Origin: Chloroflexota bacterium
GTDB lineage: Bacteria; Chloroflexota; UBA4733
Direction of reading: 5' to 3'
Assembly: GCA_023381895.1 (NCBI GenBank)
Contig: JAMCTA010000045.1
Span: 610 to 52,548 of the forward strand
Length of the DNA stretch: 51,939 bases
Below, one piece after another: positions 42,222-51,722 of this stretch (position 1 is the stretch's first letter; each line of letters begins with the position of its first letter). Both the position numbers and the translations under genes were made by a program. The notes under the pieces were generated by a model. That model saw only the letters and a program-made list of their open reading frames with translations. It made no database searches and was not told where the DNA came from.

Positions 42222-43400
42222 CTACTGGGAGTGGTCTGACAGTAGGCGCAGCGCGAGCTCCCGATAGATACTCGCGGCAGCGATGAGCTCATCGATGTCG
42301 ACATATTCATTGGTCTGGTGAGCCATCTCCAGATGTCCCGGTCCGACGATGATCGTTGGTACTCGATAGGCCGGAAAGTAGATCTTCGCTTCTGTGCCAC
42401 CGGTGAAGCCCTCGACAGCGGGCTCACGACCCTGGATGGCCACCACCGCTTCGTGGGCAGCACGAACTAGCGGGTGGTCAAGCGGAGTCTCGACGACGGG
42501 AGCGCCGGAGGTGAAGGTAAGGTCGACCTGCACCGGTATCCGGGATGCCGAGATCGTGCTGTCGATAAGCGAACGCAGCTCAGCCTCCCAGCTCTCTCGG
42601 GTTTGACCGGGGAGGTTGCGTACGTTGATCCAGGCGGTGCAGAGAGGTGGCACGACGTTGAACACGACGCCACCCTGGATGAGCGTTACCGTCACCGTAG
42701 GCTTCTGAAGAACTGGATGAGGAGTGAAGGTGAAGGTAGCCTTGTCGATGGCAACAATGAGCTGCGCCATGAATGAGATTGCGTTGACGCCGAGATGAGG
42801 TTGTGAGCTGTGCGCGGCCTTGCCGTGTACCTGGATGCTCCAGTTGAGATAGCCCTTTTCTGCAGAACAGAGGTTGAGCCCAGTGGGCTCTCCGATTACC
42901 ATAGCGGCACAGCCCTCGAGTACGCGGGATGACGATACGATCTGAGCCCCTGGCATGCCTTGCTCTTCGCCGCTCGTCACCGCCATCGTGAGATCGGAAC
43001 TGGGCGTGAAGTGGTCGCGCGCCAGCGTAGCTAGTGCGACGGCCATCGCTGCTACACCCCCCTTCATGTCGGCGGTGCCGCGACCATAGAGGCGACCTCC
43101 GCGGCGTATTGCGGTGAAGGGCGGTGTCTCCCAACCGGTTTCGCGCGCAGGAACCACGTCCATGTGCCCGCTGAAGACGAGGCCGCCGGAGTGAGAGCGT
43201 CCGGGCAAGCGGGCGATGAGGTTGGCGCGCTGCTCCCCGACGTGTTGGTAGGAGACAGCAAGTCCCGCAGCTTCCAAGTAGGCTCCCAGAGCGTGGATGG
43301 CCAGCTCCTCATTGCCGGGAGGATTGGATGTGTCGAATGCGACGAGCTCTTCGGTGAGAGCAATGATCTCATCGGGGGGGATGCGCGCACTGCCGCCCAT
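42222..43400 (-). CDS. M20-family deacylase/peptidase (ArgE/DapE-like)
   Basis: 392 residues. Metal and catalytic signatures: VFSGHMDVVP with the first zinc His, GRGTADMKGGVAAMA with the bridging Asp, SGEEQGMPGAQ with the general-base Glu, and the late GTEAKIYFPAYRVPTIIVGPG. The middle dimerisation domain has QVHGKAAHSSQPHLGVNAIS. It hydrolyses an amide bond such as that of N-acetylornithine, N-succinyl-diaminopimelate or a dipeptide; the exact substrate is unknown. GAGAGG lies 7 nt before the ATG. Confidence 0.92.
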   Translation of the reverse strand: MGGSARIPPDEIIALTEELVAFDTSNPPGNEELAIHALGAYLEAAGLAVSYQHVGEQRANLIARLPGRSHSGGLVFSGHMDVVPARETGWETPPFTAIRRGGRLYGRGTADMKGGVAAMAVALATLARDHFTPSSDLTMAVTSGEEQGMPGAQIVSSSRVLEGCAAMVIGEPTGLNLCSAEKGYLNWSIQVHGKAAHSSQPHLGVNAISFMAQLIVAIDKATFTFTPHPVLQKPTVTVTLIQGGVVFNVVPPLCTAWINVRNLPGQTRESWEAELRSLIDSTISASRIPVQVDLTFTSGAPVVETPLDHPLVRAAHEAVVAIQGREPAVEGFTGGTEAKIYFPAYRVPTIIVGPGHLEMAHQTNEYVDIDELIAAASIYRELALRLLSDHSQ

Positions 43401-43476
43401 GCTGTGCCTCTCGTCACTTCTTGCGTTGGAGATGTCAACTACCCCATGAGATCGCCATTACCCCGAGCCGATGAGG

Positions 43477-44427
43477 CTACTTGACGCTCGCAGTCACTGG
43501 GTAGACCGGAGTAAGCCAGCTGGACCAGTGTGGGTCCTGGCCGCGCGCAATGGCAAAGTAGCGCTCCTGGAGCGCTTCGGTGATCGGACCGCGAATCCCC
43601 GAACCCACAGGAATGTGGTCTACTGATGTCACCGGACGGATCTCCATCCCTGTCCCGCAGGCGAAGATCTCGTCAGCAGTGTAGAGCTCGGAGCGATCGA
43701 TTGAGCGCTCGATGATGGGGAAGAGGCGTTCATTCTGGCACAGCTCGAGAATCGTGGCGCGGGTGATGCTCTCGAGGATGTTGTCCGACACGGGGGGCGT
43801 GATGATCACGCTATCGCGTACCATCATCAGGCAGGCACCGGGTAGCTCACTCACGTTGCCCCGCTCATTTAGGATGATAGCCTGGTCGTAGCCATCGACG
43901 TGCGCCTGTACCTGGGCGAGTCTACTGTTGAAGTAGTTCGCGTTGGCCTTCACGCGTGGTGGCATGGCTTGATCAGTGATCCGGCGCCAGGAGCTCACCC
44001 CTGCGCGTAGACCATGGTCGAGAGGAGCTCTCTTGAAGCGGCTGGCCACGGTGACCCAGGCTCTCCCCCTGAATGGAGGTAGGTCGCCAAATAACTGCTC
44101 TTCTTCATCGATGAAGACGGTTGGGCGGAGATAGCAGTCTCCGTGAAGCTGCGCGCGCGCAATGGTCTCCACGCACGCCTGGCCGATATCGGTGAGAGGG
44201 TAAGGGAGCTCAATGCGAAGGAGGCGCATCGAGCGCTGAAGTCGCTGCATATGCTCGGCAAGGTGAAAGATGTAGGTCTGCTTGTCATCAGGATTCCAGT
44301 AGCCACGGATGCCTTCGAAGACGGCGGCTCCCTGTGTAATGGCTGCACTGTGAACCCCCACAGTGGCCTGGGAAAGTGGCACAAAGGCACCATCGAACCA
44401 TACTGGAAGCTCGGGCTGCTCGACCAT
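43477..44427 (-). CDS. ilvE: Branched-chain amino acid aminotransferase
   Basis: 316 residues, PLP fold type IV. Family parts: AAVFEGIRGYW, LRPTVFIDEEEQLFG, MPPRVKANANYFNSRLAQVQ with the PLP-binding Lys, AIILNERGNVSELPGACLMM, TRATILELC and IFACGTGMEIRPV. It makes valine, leucine and isoleucine from 2-oxoacids with glutamate as donor; the nearby gdhA could supply glutamate. GGGGAAGG precedes the ATG by 8 nt. The 330-bp leader upstream holds strong stem structures. Confidence 0.92.
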   Translation of the reverse strand: MVEQPELPVWFDGAFVPLSQATVGVHSAAITQGAAVFEGIRGYWNPDDKQTYIFHLAEHMQRLQRSMRLLRIELPYPLTDIGQACVETIARAQLHGDCYLRPTVFIDEEEQLFGDLPPFRGRAWVTVASRFKRAPLDHGLRAGVSSWRRITDQAMPPRVKANANYFNSRLAQVQAHVDGYDQAIILNERGNVSELPGACLMMVRDSVIITPPVSDNILESITRATILELCQNERLFPIIERSIDRSELYTADEIFACGTGMEIRPVTSVDHIPVGSGIRGPITEALQERYFAIARGQDPHWSSWLTPVYPVTASVK

Positions 44428-44643
44428 CTCTAGAACCTTCCCCTCGCGTGCGGAGCCTCACTCCTCAACTCTCTTCCTCAGTCACCGGAGGAGGGGCGGC
44501 GCCTGTCAGCGCACAACTACTGCGGAGTGAGGCCCACACTACTTCTCGCAAGGGCAGTGTACCCCTTGTGAGAAGGCGCCCGCGCCTGGCAGACCCCGTT
44601 CACCGGGAAGGATGATCTCAGTGACGCCCTCGAGCCCGCTCAT
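44428..44643 (-). promoter_or_regulatory. Structured leader of ilvE with possible leader peptide
   Basis: Two stems are clear. One is a 13-bp hairpin (44542-44554 with 44563-44575, one G-T pair). The other is a 10-bp pairing of 44455-44464 with 44524-44533. A 34-codon frame from ATG 44643 to TAG 44539 ends inside the hairpin; it reads MSGLEGVTEIILPGERG and holds an Ile-Ile-Leu run. No T-run follows either stem, and the frame has no good Shine-Dalgarno. Confidence 0.4.
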
Positions 44644-44759
44644 GTGCAAGGATCTCTATGACATCATCTCATCATGAGCGACGGTGGCAGACCACGAGGC
44701 GAGGTCAGCACACCTTGCGCTGCTAGAATGCCAGTACGCGGGCGCGACCGCTTTCCAGT

Positions 44760-46904
44760 ATGAGGACTGTCTTTGGAGTGGCCACACTGCCCGTCAATCG
44801 GCCCTGGAGGGTTAGCAGTCGCTTGAGCAGATCGACCACGAGCGGTGCCGCCACCGGCGAGCACACGACCAGGATGGCGGTTGCCTCGATCGCTCGTGCT
44901 TCTCTGCCAGTCACGAGGAGTGTGGCTGTTACTGCTGGTCGTGGCTGGCTCGTCGCACTCGCTATGACAATTGCTGCTGGTGCTGCGCTTCGCCTGGTGC
45001 AGCTCAACGTCGTGGAGTTCAAGGGCGATGAGTCGACGGTGTTCAATCTCGTGCGGCTCATGTTGCACAGTGGACAACCTGCTCAAGTAGGCATGATCTC
45101 GTCGCTCGGTGGGTTCAATCCGCCGATTTTCCTCTACGTACTGGCCCCGGTGGTGTGGCTGACAGACAATCCGATCTTTACGACGGGTTGGGTAGCGCTG
45201 CTGAACGTCCTCGCTATCATCTTGTGTGCCATTGTCGTATGGCGCTACATTGGTCCGCGCGCGTCCTATCTTGCGACGCTCCTGTACGCACTCGCCCCTT
45301 GGGCGGTGGTCTTTTCGCGCAAGATTTGGGAACAGGAGGCGCAAGCCCCCCTGGTATTCGTCGCCTTCTGGGGGTTGCTCACCCTGGCAGTTGAGGGGCA
45401 GGTATGGGGCACTGCCGCCGCTGTCGCTGCGCTGCTGTGGATGGTGCAGCTGCACCCGTCGGCCATTCTGCTCGTGCCCGTGGTTGGTATCGTACTGCTG
45501 ATCTACTGGCGGCGCTTGCGTCCCTTACCACTGGCTGTTGGATTGACCCTGGGGATGTTGCCGCTCCTTCCCTACATCGACTACGGACTTCAGCACCGCT
45601 GGTCGAATGTGGCTCCACTCCTCGACTCCGCGAGCCGGCCAGCACACGTCGATCTGTGGTCACTGGCACTGTCGGTCATGAACGTCACCGGCTACGGCAC
45701 GCTGCAACTCGAGGGGGTACCGTTCACGCAGTTCTTGCAGCCGCTCTCCTACGGATCGATCATCTCTGCTCTGGGCACGGCGTTGCTCGTCGCCGGCGTG
45801 ATCGCCAGTGTCTGGTGCGCGGGATCGATCTGGCTGAGCAGGAAGATTCGAAACTATGAGGGACCGCCGGGACCAAGCTCAGCAACCCTCGGCGTAGTGA
45901 CAGCGCTGAGTCTCCTCTGGGTGGCGTTGCCGGTGCTCCTCACCGTGCGGCACAGCATACAGCTCTTTCAGCACTACTTCTTGTTTTCTCTACCGATGAC
46001 GTTTGTGCTCATGGGGCTTGGCTTCGAAGCACTCTGTCGCTTGGGAGGGGAGAAGCTCGCTCGTCTGCTGGTAACGGCTGTCAGCGTCTATGCGATTCTA
46101 GCGACGGTGCCATTGGTCGAGCTGTTCAGCTATCTGCGATCTCCAGCCAATACTGACTTCAGCTACTTGAGCAATTCAAGCCGGGTGCTGCAAGTCGCTG
46201 AGCAGCTCGAGCCACGAGGCACGGCAGATCTCGTTCTCCCACATGATTTCAGCGTGAGTACGGTACTCCGGGCGTTGCTGTCCACGCGCTACACGGTGAA
46301 TGAGAGTGCGCAGGACTCCCTCGTACTGTCGCCGGTCGCCTCGCAGGTAGTGGTCGGACCCACCGGAGCGAGCCCAATTGATCAGCTTCGCACAATGGGC
46401 ATCCCACTCCACACGCTTACCTTCGGCAGTGGTCAGGTGGCCATTGGCGTGGCCGTGGTGACGAATGAGCGTGGTGCCATCCGTGTTCCCGGATTCCGTC
46501 CACTCAACGTCCGTCTAGGGAACGGAGTGACAATTTTGGGGTGGACGGGGGCCGTCGACGGTGGAACGTTACGTCTTGTGATTACCTGGCGCGTCGATCG
46601 CGTTGTCCCAGAAGCTGCCAAGGCCAACTACGCACTCTATGTCCACGTGATGAACGGGCAAAAGATGGTGAGCCAGCGGGATGCGATGGACTATCCCTCA
46701 TCCCAGTGGCAACCAGGAAGGACGGTATTGAGCGATTACCCGGTGCCGTTGCCGGCTTCTCTCCTCCCAGGCCAGTACGAGCTTCGCATGGGCATGTATA
46801 CGCGACCGTCCATCCAGCGGGTTCCACGAGTTGGTCCGCACGGGCTTGAAGATGGTGAGTTTCAGTTCGGAACAGTCACTCTTCCCAGTGGGAGTGTGCA
46901 GTAG
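44760..46904 (+). CDS. GT39-like (PMT-type) membrane glycosyltransferase
   Basis: 714 residues; ATG 44874 is an alternative start that removes a basic, disordered N-terminus of 38 residues. Around ten TM helices run from about residue 60 to 450. The first loop has VVEFKGDESTVFNLVR with the acidic pair expected at the active site of ArnT/PMT-like enzymes, then GGFNPPIFLYVLAPV and YALAPWAVVFSRKIWEQEAQ. The C-terminal 200 residues form a soluble, beta-rich outer domain. It probably moves a sugar from a polyprenyl carrier to a protein or glycan outside the membrane. Confidence 0.8.
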   Translation: MRTVFGVATLPVNRPWRVSSRLSRSTTSGAATGEHTTRMAVASIARASLPVTRSVAVTAGRGWLVALAMTIAAGAALRLVQLNVVEFKGDESTVFNLVRLMLHSGQPAQVGMISSLGGFNPPIFLYVLAPVVWLTDNPIFTTGWVALLNVLAIILCAIVVWRYIGPRASYLATLLYALAPWAVVFSRKIWEQEAQAPLVFVAFWGLLTLAVEGQVWGTAAAVAALLWMVQLHPSAILLVPVVGIVLLIYWRRLRPLPLAVGLTLGMLPLLPYIDYGLQHRWSNVAPLLDSASRPAHVDLWSLALSVMNVTGYGTLQLEGVPFTQFLQPLSYGSIISALGTALLVAGVIASVWCAGSIWLSRKIRNYEGPPGPSSATLGVVTALSLLWVALPVLLTVRHSIQLFQHYFLFSLPMTFVLMGLGFEALCRLGGEKLARLLVTAVSVYAILATVPLVELFSYLRSPANTDFSYLSNSSRVLQVAEQLEPRGTADLVLPHDFSVSTVLRALLSTRYTVNESAQDSLVLSPVASQVVVGPTGASPIDQLRTMGIPLHTLTFGSGQVAIGVAVVTNERGAIRVPGFRPLNVRLGNGVTILGWTGAVDGGTLRLVITWRVDRVVPEAAKANYALYVHVMNGQKMVSQRDAMDYPSSQWQPGRTVLSDYPVPLPASLLPGQYELRMGMYTRPSIQRVPRVGPHGLEDGEFQFGTVTLPSGSVQ

Positions 46905-46959
46905 GGCTGCGGGACGGCGACGTCTCTAGCTCTTGGAACTATCAGGAGCGATTCGCGAG

Positions 46960-47943
46960 CTATCTGGCAGAGCTTTCTCGACTGGCATCGTCCTCCTTGT
47001 GTAGGCTGATGACAGGGGCACCGCCACGCTCCTCGATGGACAGCAAGCCGTCAGTGGCGAGTTGGCGGATAGCTTCGGACACGTCGCCCACTGAGAAATC
47101 CGGATGTCGTTCTCGGATCGTCGTGTGGAGATCAGAGAGTAGCCATTCTTCATTGGGCGCTGCTTCTACTAGAGCGCGGATGATGCGGCCTCGCAGAAAC
47201 CGGCGCGATCCTCGGAAGGGCTCTTCCTTGGTTTTGCGGCCAAGGGTGAGTGGTGGTTGCTCACCCGAGGTTTGCCATCGCTGGCCCGCCCGACAGGGCT
47301 CAAGGAGCGGACAGTGCTGACACTGCGGCGTGCGGGCGGTGCAGACGATGGCTCCGAGGTCCATCAGCGCCTGATTCCAGGCTGTCGCCTGGCCTTGAGG
47401 CAGCCAAGCGGTGGCTAAGCTCCAAGCCTGGCGATCCGTGATGATGTCTGGCGCGGGTTCCATCCCGGTGATGCGGGCGAGGACACGCTTGACGTTGGTG
47501 TCCACCGTTGCCACCTGGGCACCAAAGGCGAAGCAGGCAATCGCATGTGCTGTGTACGCTCCGATCCCTTCAAGATTTCGGAGCGTGGTAACGTCTGGAG
47601 GCAGTGCTCCCCCGAACCGCTCCACGACGACTCGGGCAACAGTAAGCAGACGGATGGCGCGGCGGTTGTAACCCAGGCCCGACCATGTCCGCAGAACGTC
47701 CGCGGGGGTTGCAGCTGCAAGATCGTAGAGCGTGGGGAAGGTCTCGAGAAAGCGCTCATAGCGAGGAACGACGCGCTCGACCTGTGTCTGCTGGAGCATG
47801 AATTCCGACACCAGCGTGCCGTACGGCGTAGGATGCTGGCGCCAAGGCAGATGACGCCCTGCTCGTTCGAACCAGGAGAGGAGTTTGTCATGAACCAGCG
47901 GCGCACGTGCTAGCGGGATCGCCCGTCTGACCTTTCGTTCCAT
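46960..47943 (-). CDS. mutY: A/G-specific adenine glycosylase
   Basis: 327 residues. The HhH-GPD fold is clear: SEFMLQQTQVERVVPRYERF with catalytic Glu, LEGIGAYTAHAIACFAFGAQ, and VDTNVKRVLARI with the catalytic Asp. The 4Fe-4S cluster ligands are C-x6-C-x2-C-x5-C (CTARTPQCQHCPLLEPC). It removes adenine opposite 8-oxoguanine. The C-terminal part after about residue 235 does not read as the usual NUDIX-like domain, but as a winged helix (RGRIIRALVEAAPNEEWLLS, GDVSEAIRQLATDGLL). Confidence 0.92.
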   Translation of the reverse strand: MERKVRRAIPLARAPLVHDKLLSWFERAGRHLPWRQHPTPYGTLVSEFMLQQTQVERVVPRYERFLETFPTLYDLAAATPADVLRTWSGLGYNRRAIRLLTVARVVVERFGGALPPDVTTLRNLEGIGAYTAHAIACFAFGAQVATVDTNVKRVLARITGMEPAPDIITDRQAWSLATAWLPQGQATAWNQALMDLGAIVCTARTPQCQHCPLLEPCRAGQRWQTSGEQPPLTLGRKTKEEPFRGSRRFLRGRIIRALVEAAPNEEWLLSDLHTTIRERHPDFSVGDVSEAIRQLATDGLLSIEERGGAPVISLHKEDDASRESSAR

Positions 47944-48536
47944 CCCTTGTTCGCAGCTCCGGCTATCGCTGGTTTGCTTCGCGTCCTAACGCCGCTAGTG
48001 ATCGTTCCTCCCATGGTACGGTGAAGCGGTTGAAAACAAGCGTAGTCCAGTAGTCCAGTAGATGGGGCACGACAGGCTGAAGATGCAGTGGTGCTCGTGC
48101 ACGACGTTGCGTCTATTGCTTGCTCTTGAGCCCATGGGGCAGCTACGGACGATGGTCTCTCGGCAAGACTCAGAGGAGTATTGCCGGACAGGTCGTCGCT
48201 GGTGCTACCGGTGACGCGAGACCTAGAAGCACGGGCAGAGAGATCAACCGTGGCTGCCCGCGGACTCCCGTGTCTGGCGCTGTCCAGTGAACTGGATTCC
48301 TGGTCCACCACTCCCTCTCTTGAGGTTCTCGCTGGCGCTGCTGGATGCAGGGTTGCTTTAGGAACCACGGCAAAGTGGGCGAGTGGCCTGGCCGGTAGCG
48401 TGCAGCTGTCTCACGAGCGTCGAAGTGTGGAGCGCTCCATGCTTCCCGGTGGATGTTCACGTGTGTAGCGTTTGGCTGGCTTTCTTCGCGGTTTGAGCGG
48501 CGATTGTAGAAGAGGTGCTCCAAGAGGAAGATATCA
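47944..48536. promoter_or_regulatory. Long divergent intergenic region, no gene seen
   Basis: 593 bp between mutY and the FAD oxidoreductase. It contains a short tandem repeat (TAGTCCAG twice, near 48043-48062) and no convincing reading frame or RNA gene. Both promoters should lie here. Confidence 0.5.
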
Positions 48537-49757
48537 ATGACAGAACGGCCTATTCGCTACGTCATCATCGGTAATGGCGCTGCGGGCACAACGGCGGCCG
48601 AGACGCTGCGGAAGCAGGACTCTACAAGCCACGTGACACTCATCGCTGGTGAGCCGTATGCGCTCTACAACCGCGTTTCATTGCCTCCTTTCCTCAAGCT
48701 TCAGGCGACTGAGCAGAAGGTCATGATGCGCACCCCCGAACAGCAGCGGGCGCTCGGCATCGATCTTCGCCTTTCTACGTGGGTGAGAAAGGTCGACACG
48801 GAGGCGAAAGTGGTGCTTACTGACCAGGGTACGGAGTTCCATTACGACAAGCTGCTCATCGCTACGGGGGGGACGCCGAGGCAGTCCCAAGTACCTGGCG
48901 CCCAGAACTGCCAGCACGTGTACTACTTCCAGACTCTCGATGATGCGAAGGCGATCTCCGATGCGGCAACGCGCGCTAAGTCCATTGTGACCGTCGGCGG
49001 AAGCTACATTTCCTATGAACTCACAGATGCATTTGCAATTCGCCACGTCCCAGTGACGTGGATTATGCGCGGACCGCGCTTCCTTCACCGGACGATTGAT
49101 GAAGAGGGCGGTGCTCTTGTCGATGACATTGCGCGTGCACACGACGTGCAGGTCATTCACGGTGAAGAGCTTCGCGAGATCTCGCGAAGCAATGGCAGCG
49201 TGACCGGGGTCGTGACGCAGAGCGGCCGCACCACCGACGCGGGCGTGGTGTGCTGTGGTTTGGGGCTCAGCATGTACATCGACTTCCTGCGCGATACGCC
49301 CATTGCCCTTGAGACAGGCGTGCTGGCGAACGAGTTCTTAGAGACGAGTGTTCCGGGTGTGTATGCGGCCGGGGATGTTGCCGAGTTTTTCGATCTCAGC
49401 ATTGGCAGCCGTCATCGTCTTGGCACTTGGGCCAACGCGATTGCGCACGGACGGCGCGCGGCGCTCAATATGCTGGGGAAGCGGGGGCCATTTATCGACG
49501 TGCCGGTCTATACTAGCACCCTCTTTGACACCAAGATGAGCGTGATTGGACTCACCGGAGAAGAGCAGGGGAACCTCGAGACGGTTCAGCGCTGCAATCG
49601 CAGTGAGCGCACCTATCGTCGGCTTTTCTTCCGCGAAGACTGCCTCGTTGGTGGCGCGTTCATTGGCGAGCTCAAGGGGCGGGCAAAGCTGTTGAACTTG
49701 ATCAAGAGCCGTCAACCCGTGGAAGGATCCAAGGAAGCGCTGCTTGACACGATGTAG
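48537..49757 (+). CDS. FAD-dependent NAD(P)H oxidoreductase (Pyr_redox_2)
   Basis: 406 residues. FAD site IIGNGAAGTTAAETLR at the N-terminus, YDKLLIATGG, then the NAD(P) fold TVGGSYISYELTDAF, where the usual GGGYIG is changed to GGSYIS, and the second FAD motif GVYAAGDVAEFFD. A C-terminal domain follows. It resembles the reductase half of assimilatory nitrite reductases and rubredoxin or ferredoxin reductases. No partner carrier is adjacent, so the acceptor is unknown. AGAGGAAG precedes the ATG. Confidence 0.88.
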   Translation: MTERPIRYVIIGNGAAGTTAAETLRKQDSTSHVTLIAGEPYALYNRVSLPPFLKLQATEQKVMMRTPEQQRALGIDLRLSTWVRKVDTEAKVVLTDQGTEFHYDKLLIATGGTPRQSQVPGAQNCQHVYYFQTLDDAKAISDAATRAKSIVTVGGSYISYELTDAFAIRHVPVTWIMRGPRFLHRTIDEEGGALVDDIARAHDVQVIHGEELREISRSNGSVTGVVTQSGRTTDAGVVCCGLGLSMYIDFLRDTPIALETGVLANEFLETSVPGVYAAGDVAEFFDLSIGSRHRLGTWANAIAHGRRAALNMLGKRGPFIDVPVYTSTLFDTKMSVIGLTGEEQGNLETVQRCNRSERTYRRLFFREDCLVGGAFIGELKGRAKLLNLIKSRQPVEGSKEALLDTM

Positions 49758-50158
49758 ACAGCATCGTGGTTGATCAATGAGACGATGGATTTCGATACAG
49801 TGCTTGCAATCCGGCGTGCCAGTCTATGAGGTCTCGTAGCGCTATACTGCCCATTCTGGATGCCCCAGTTGGTGGTGCCGTGCCCCGAGACCGAATCATA
49901 TGGGTGGACATAAAATTTAGAGTATGTCGTCGAAAAGTTCGCTCGCAGCGCCTGGTACGTTAGCTTGGCACTCGAAAAGTCGTAGCTGGTCTGAAGCTGG
50001 GACGGCACCGCTCAGCCGTGTTGTGACGGCGTTTCACCTTCGTGGCACCCTGGCGTGGGCAATCCAGGTGTGCGACACGAGTGCCGGCACTACGGCTCAA
50101 GGAGAACATGAGGCAGGCCGTGAAGGCGAGACCGCTGCAGCACTGGATAGGACGTACC
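49758..50158. other. Convergent intergenic region, no gene seen
   Basis: About 400 bp between two converging genes, with lower GC in part. A 7-bp inverted repeat (GGTCTCG 49830-49836, CGAGACC 49886-49892) encloses about 49 bp with further small complementary stretches. A minus-strand frame of 98 codons covers it but does not resemble a protein I know. Confidence 0.4.
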
Positions 50159-50791
50159 CTACAGCCGCGCCGGATCCGAGAAGTCGATGTGAGCGCCTCC
50201 CTGCCGGAGGACGACGATCGGGCTGCGGGTGCAGTCCACAACAGTTGAAGCTTCTCCCAGTTGGGCGGGGCCGCCATCGAGGGCAACGGCAACGTGATCT
50301 CCAACACCTGTCACCGCTTCATCACAGGTGGTGGCTGGGGGAGCACCCGAGACATTCGCGCTTGTAGTAGCAAGAGGGCGTCCGAGAGCTCCGGCAACGA
50401 TGCGAGCAATGGCATCGCCGGGAACGCGTACACCAACTGTTCCGTTCTGGGCGATGCCGGGGGGAAGTGGGTGACGGCTGTGCGCCACGATCGTGAGGGG
50501 ACCAGGCCACCAACGGTCGATGAGCTCGGCAATGACTGGGGAGCTTAGCTCAGCGACTTGGGCGGCTTGTTCAGTGGAGGCAGCGAGAAGAGGGATGGCG
50601 CGATCGTCTGGACGCCTCTTCGCAGAAAAGAGTGCGGACACGGCATCAGCGTTTGTGCTATCCGCGGCGATGCCATACACCGTGTCAGTCGGCAGAATGA
50701 CGAGATGGCCCGTCACGAGAGCGCCGACTGCAGCAGCGATCGCCTCGGAATTGATCGAGCCGTCAGAGAGCCGGGCAGGATAGCGCTCCAC
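50159..50791 (-). CDS. Sua5/YciO/YrdC threonylcarbamoyl-AMP synthase
   Basis: About 210 residues. The YrdC fold is clear: GHLVILPTDTVYGIAADSTN, LFSAKRRPDDRAIPLL with conserved Lys-Arg, WWPGPLTIV, and RVPGDAIARIVAGALGRPLA then TSANVSG. It makes threonylcarbamoyl-AMP for the t6A modification at position 37 of ANN-decoding tRNAs. GTG 50791 lies 4 bp after the HAD gene's stop; a TTG at 50830 would overlap it. The Shine-Dalgarno is poor for either. The Sua5 C-terminal domain is absent, so it is the short TsaC form. Confidence 0.88.
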   Translation of the reverse strand: MERYPARLSDGSINSEAIAAAVGALVTGHLVILPTDTVYGIAADSTNADAVSALFSAKRRPDDRAIPLLAASTEQAAQVAELSSPVIAELIDRWWPGPLTIVAHSRHPLPPGIAQNGTVGVRVPGDAIARIVAGALGRPLATTSANVSGAPPATTCDEAVTGVGDHVAVALDGGPAQLGEASTVVDCTRSPIVVLRQGGAHIDFSDPARL

Positions 50792-50795
50792 CAGC

Positions 50796-51590
50796 TTATG
50801 CCAAGAGGAATTGCTCAATGGCGACGGCAACCCCGTCTTCCGCCTGCGATGGGGCTACCCACCGTGCCGCCTGTTTCACCACGGAAGGGGCACCTCCCAT
50901 AGCGATGCCCAGGCCAGCGTACTCAATCATATCCAGGTCGTTGAGGTTATCGCCAATAGCCACAACCTCATCCTGTGATGCTCCCAGGCGCTGAGTGAGG
51001 TGCATCAGAGCCCTGCCTTTGGAAACGTCCCGATGCACGATCTCGGTGAACAACGGGTAGCTCTTGGTCACATAGAGCTGACCAGCAAAGCGCTGACGGA
51101 AATAGGCAACGTTACCGTCGGTCTCTTCTTCTTTGCTAATGATCACCAGCTTCGTCGGGGGCTGCGTGAGCCACGCGAGTAGGTCGCCTACGAAGCGCGG
51201 CTCGACACGCGAGTGGCGGGCATAGAAGCGGGCTTCAGGGGTATCTGGACCGGCATAGACCCAGTCGTCGAGATAGCCTAACGCCACAAAGCCTCGCTCC
51301 TGAGCTTCCCGCACGGCCTCCTTGGCGAGATCGAGTGGAACAGGCTGATGAAAGAGGATCTCATCTGGCTCGATACTGTGTACCATTGCTCCTTGGTAGC
51401 AGATGGCGGGGGCCGTGATGTGCAGTTGCTGGGCGAAAGGGAGAGTGGCGCGAAACATACGACCTGTTGCGAGGACGGGAGTGATCCCTGTGCTCGCCGC
51501 GGCGCCTACCGCTGTCTTCACGCGCTCGGAGAGCACGAGGTTGTTCCCAATGAGTGTCCCATCCAGGTCCATCGCCAGGAGCTTATACAC
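50796..51590 (-). CDS. HAD-superfamily hydrolase, Cof type
   Basis: 264 residues with a GTG start at 51590 (GAGG 6 nt upstream). HAD motifs: I LLAMDLDGTLIG (both Asp), II LATGR, the C2 cap (about residues 85-180), III SKGRALMHL with Lys, and IV VVAIGDNLNDLDMIEYAG. The C2B cap is typical of Cof/YidA proteins that dephosphorylate sugar phosphates, flavin nucleotides or pyridoxal phosphate. It lies just upstream of the Sua5 gene and is probably co-transcribed with it. Confidence 0.92.
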   Translation of the reverse strand: MYKLLAMDLDGTLIGNNLVLSERVKTAVGAAASTGITPVLATGRMFRATLPFAQQLHITAPAICYQGAMVHSIEPDEILFHQPVPLDLAKEAVREAQERGFVALGYLDDWVYAGPDTPEARFYARHSRVEPRFVGDLLAWLTQPPTKLVIISKEEETDGNVAYFRQRFAGQLYVTKSYPLFTEIVHRDVSKGRALMHLTQRLGASQDEVVAIGDNLNDLDMIEYAGLGIAMGGAPSVVKQAARWVAPSQAEDGVAVAIEQFLLA

Positions 51591-51722
51591 GTCACCTCAC
51601 TTTCCGGACCTATTGTAGCGGTCGGGTAGAGCAACGGTGGGCGATGCCTCGGGGGTACAATCCGAAAGACAAGTCGACGCGCTCGGCACTCGAGAGCGAC
51701 TTTCAAAGTTGATCGGAGAAAG
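51591..51722. promoter_or_regulatory. Divergent promoter region
   Basis: 132 bp between the HAD gene (minus) and the kinase-like gene (plus). It should hold both promoters. No clear -35/-10 pair can be fixed by eye. Confidence 0.4.

Noticed and set aside
44428..44760. T-box riboswitch upstream of ilvE
   Set aside because: The conserved AGGGTGGNACCGCG-type element is absent, so the stems are reported without that name.
49712..50008. A 98-residue minus-strand frame (GTG start) between the oxidoreductase and Sua5 genes
   Set aside because: No ribosome-binding site, and the sequence resembles no protein I know. An inverted repeat lies in it, so noncoding is more likely.
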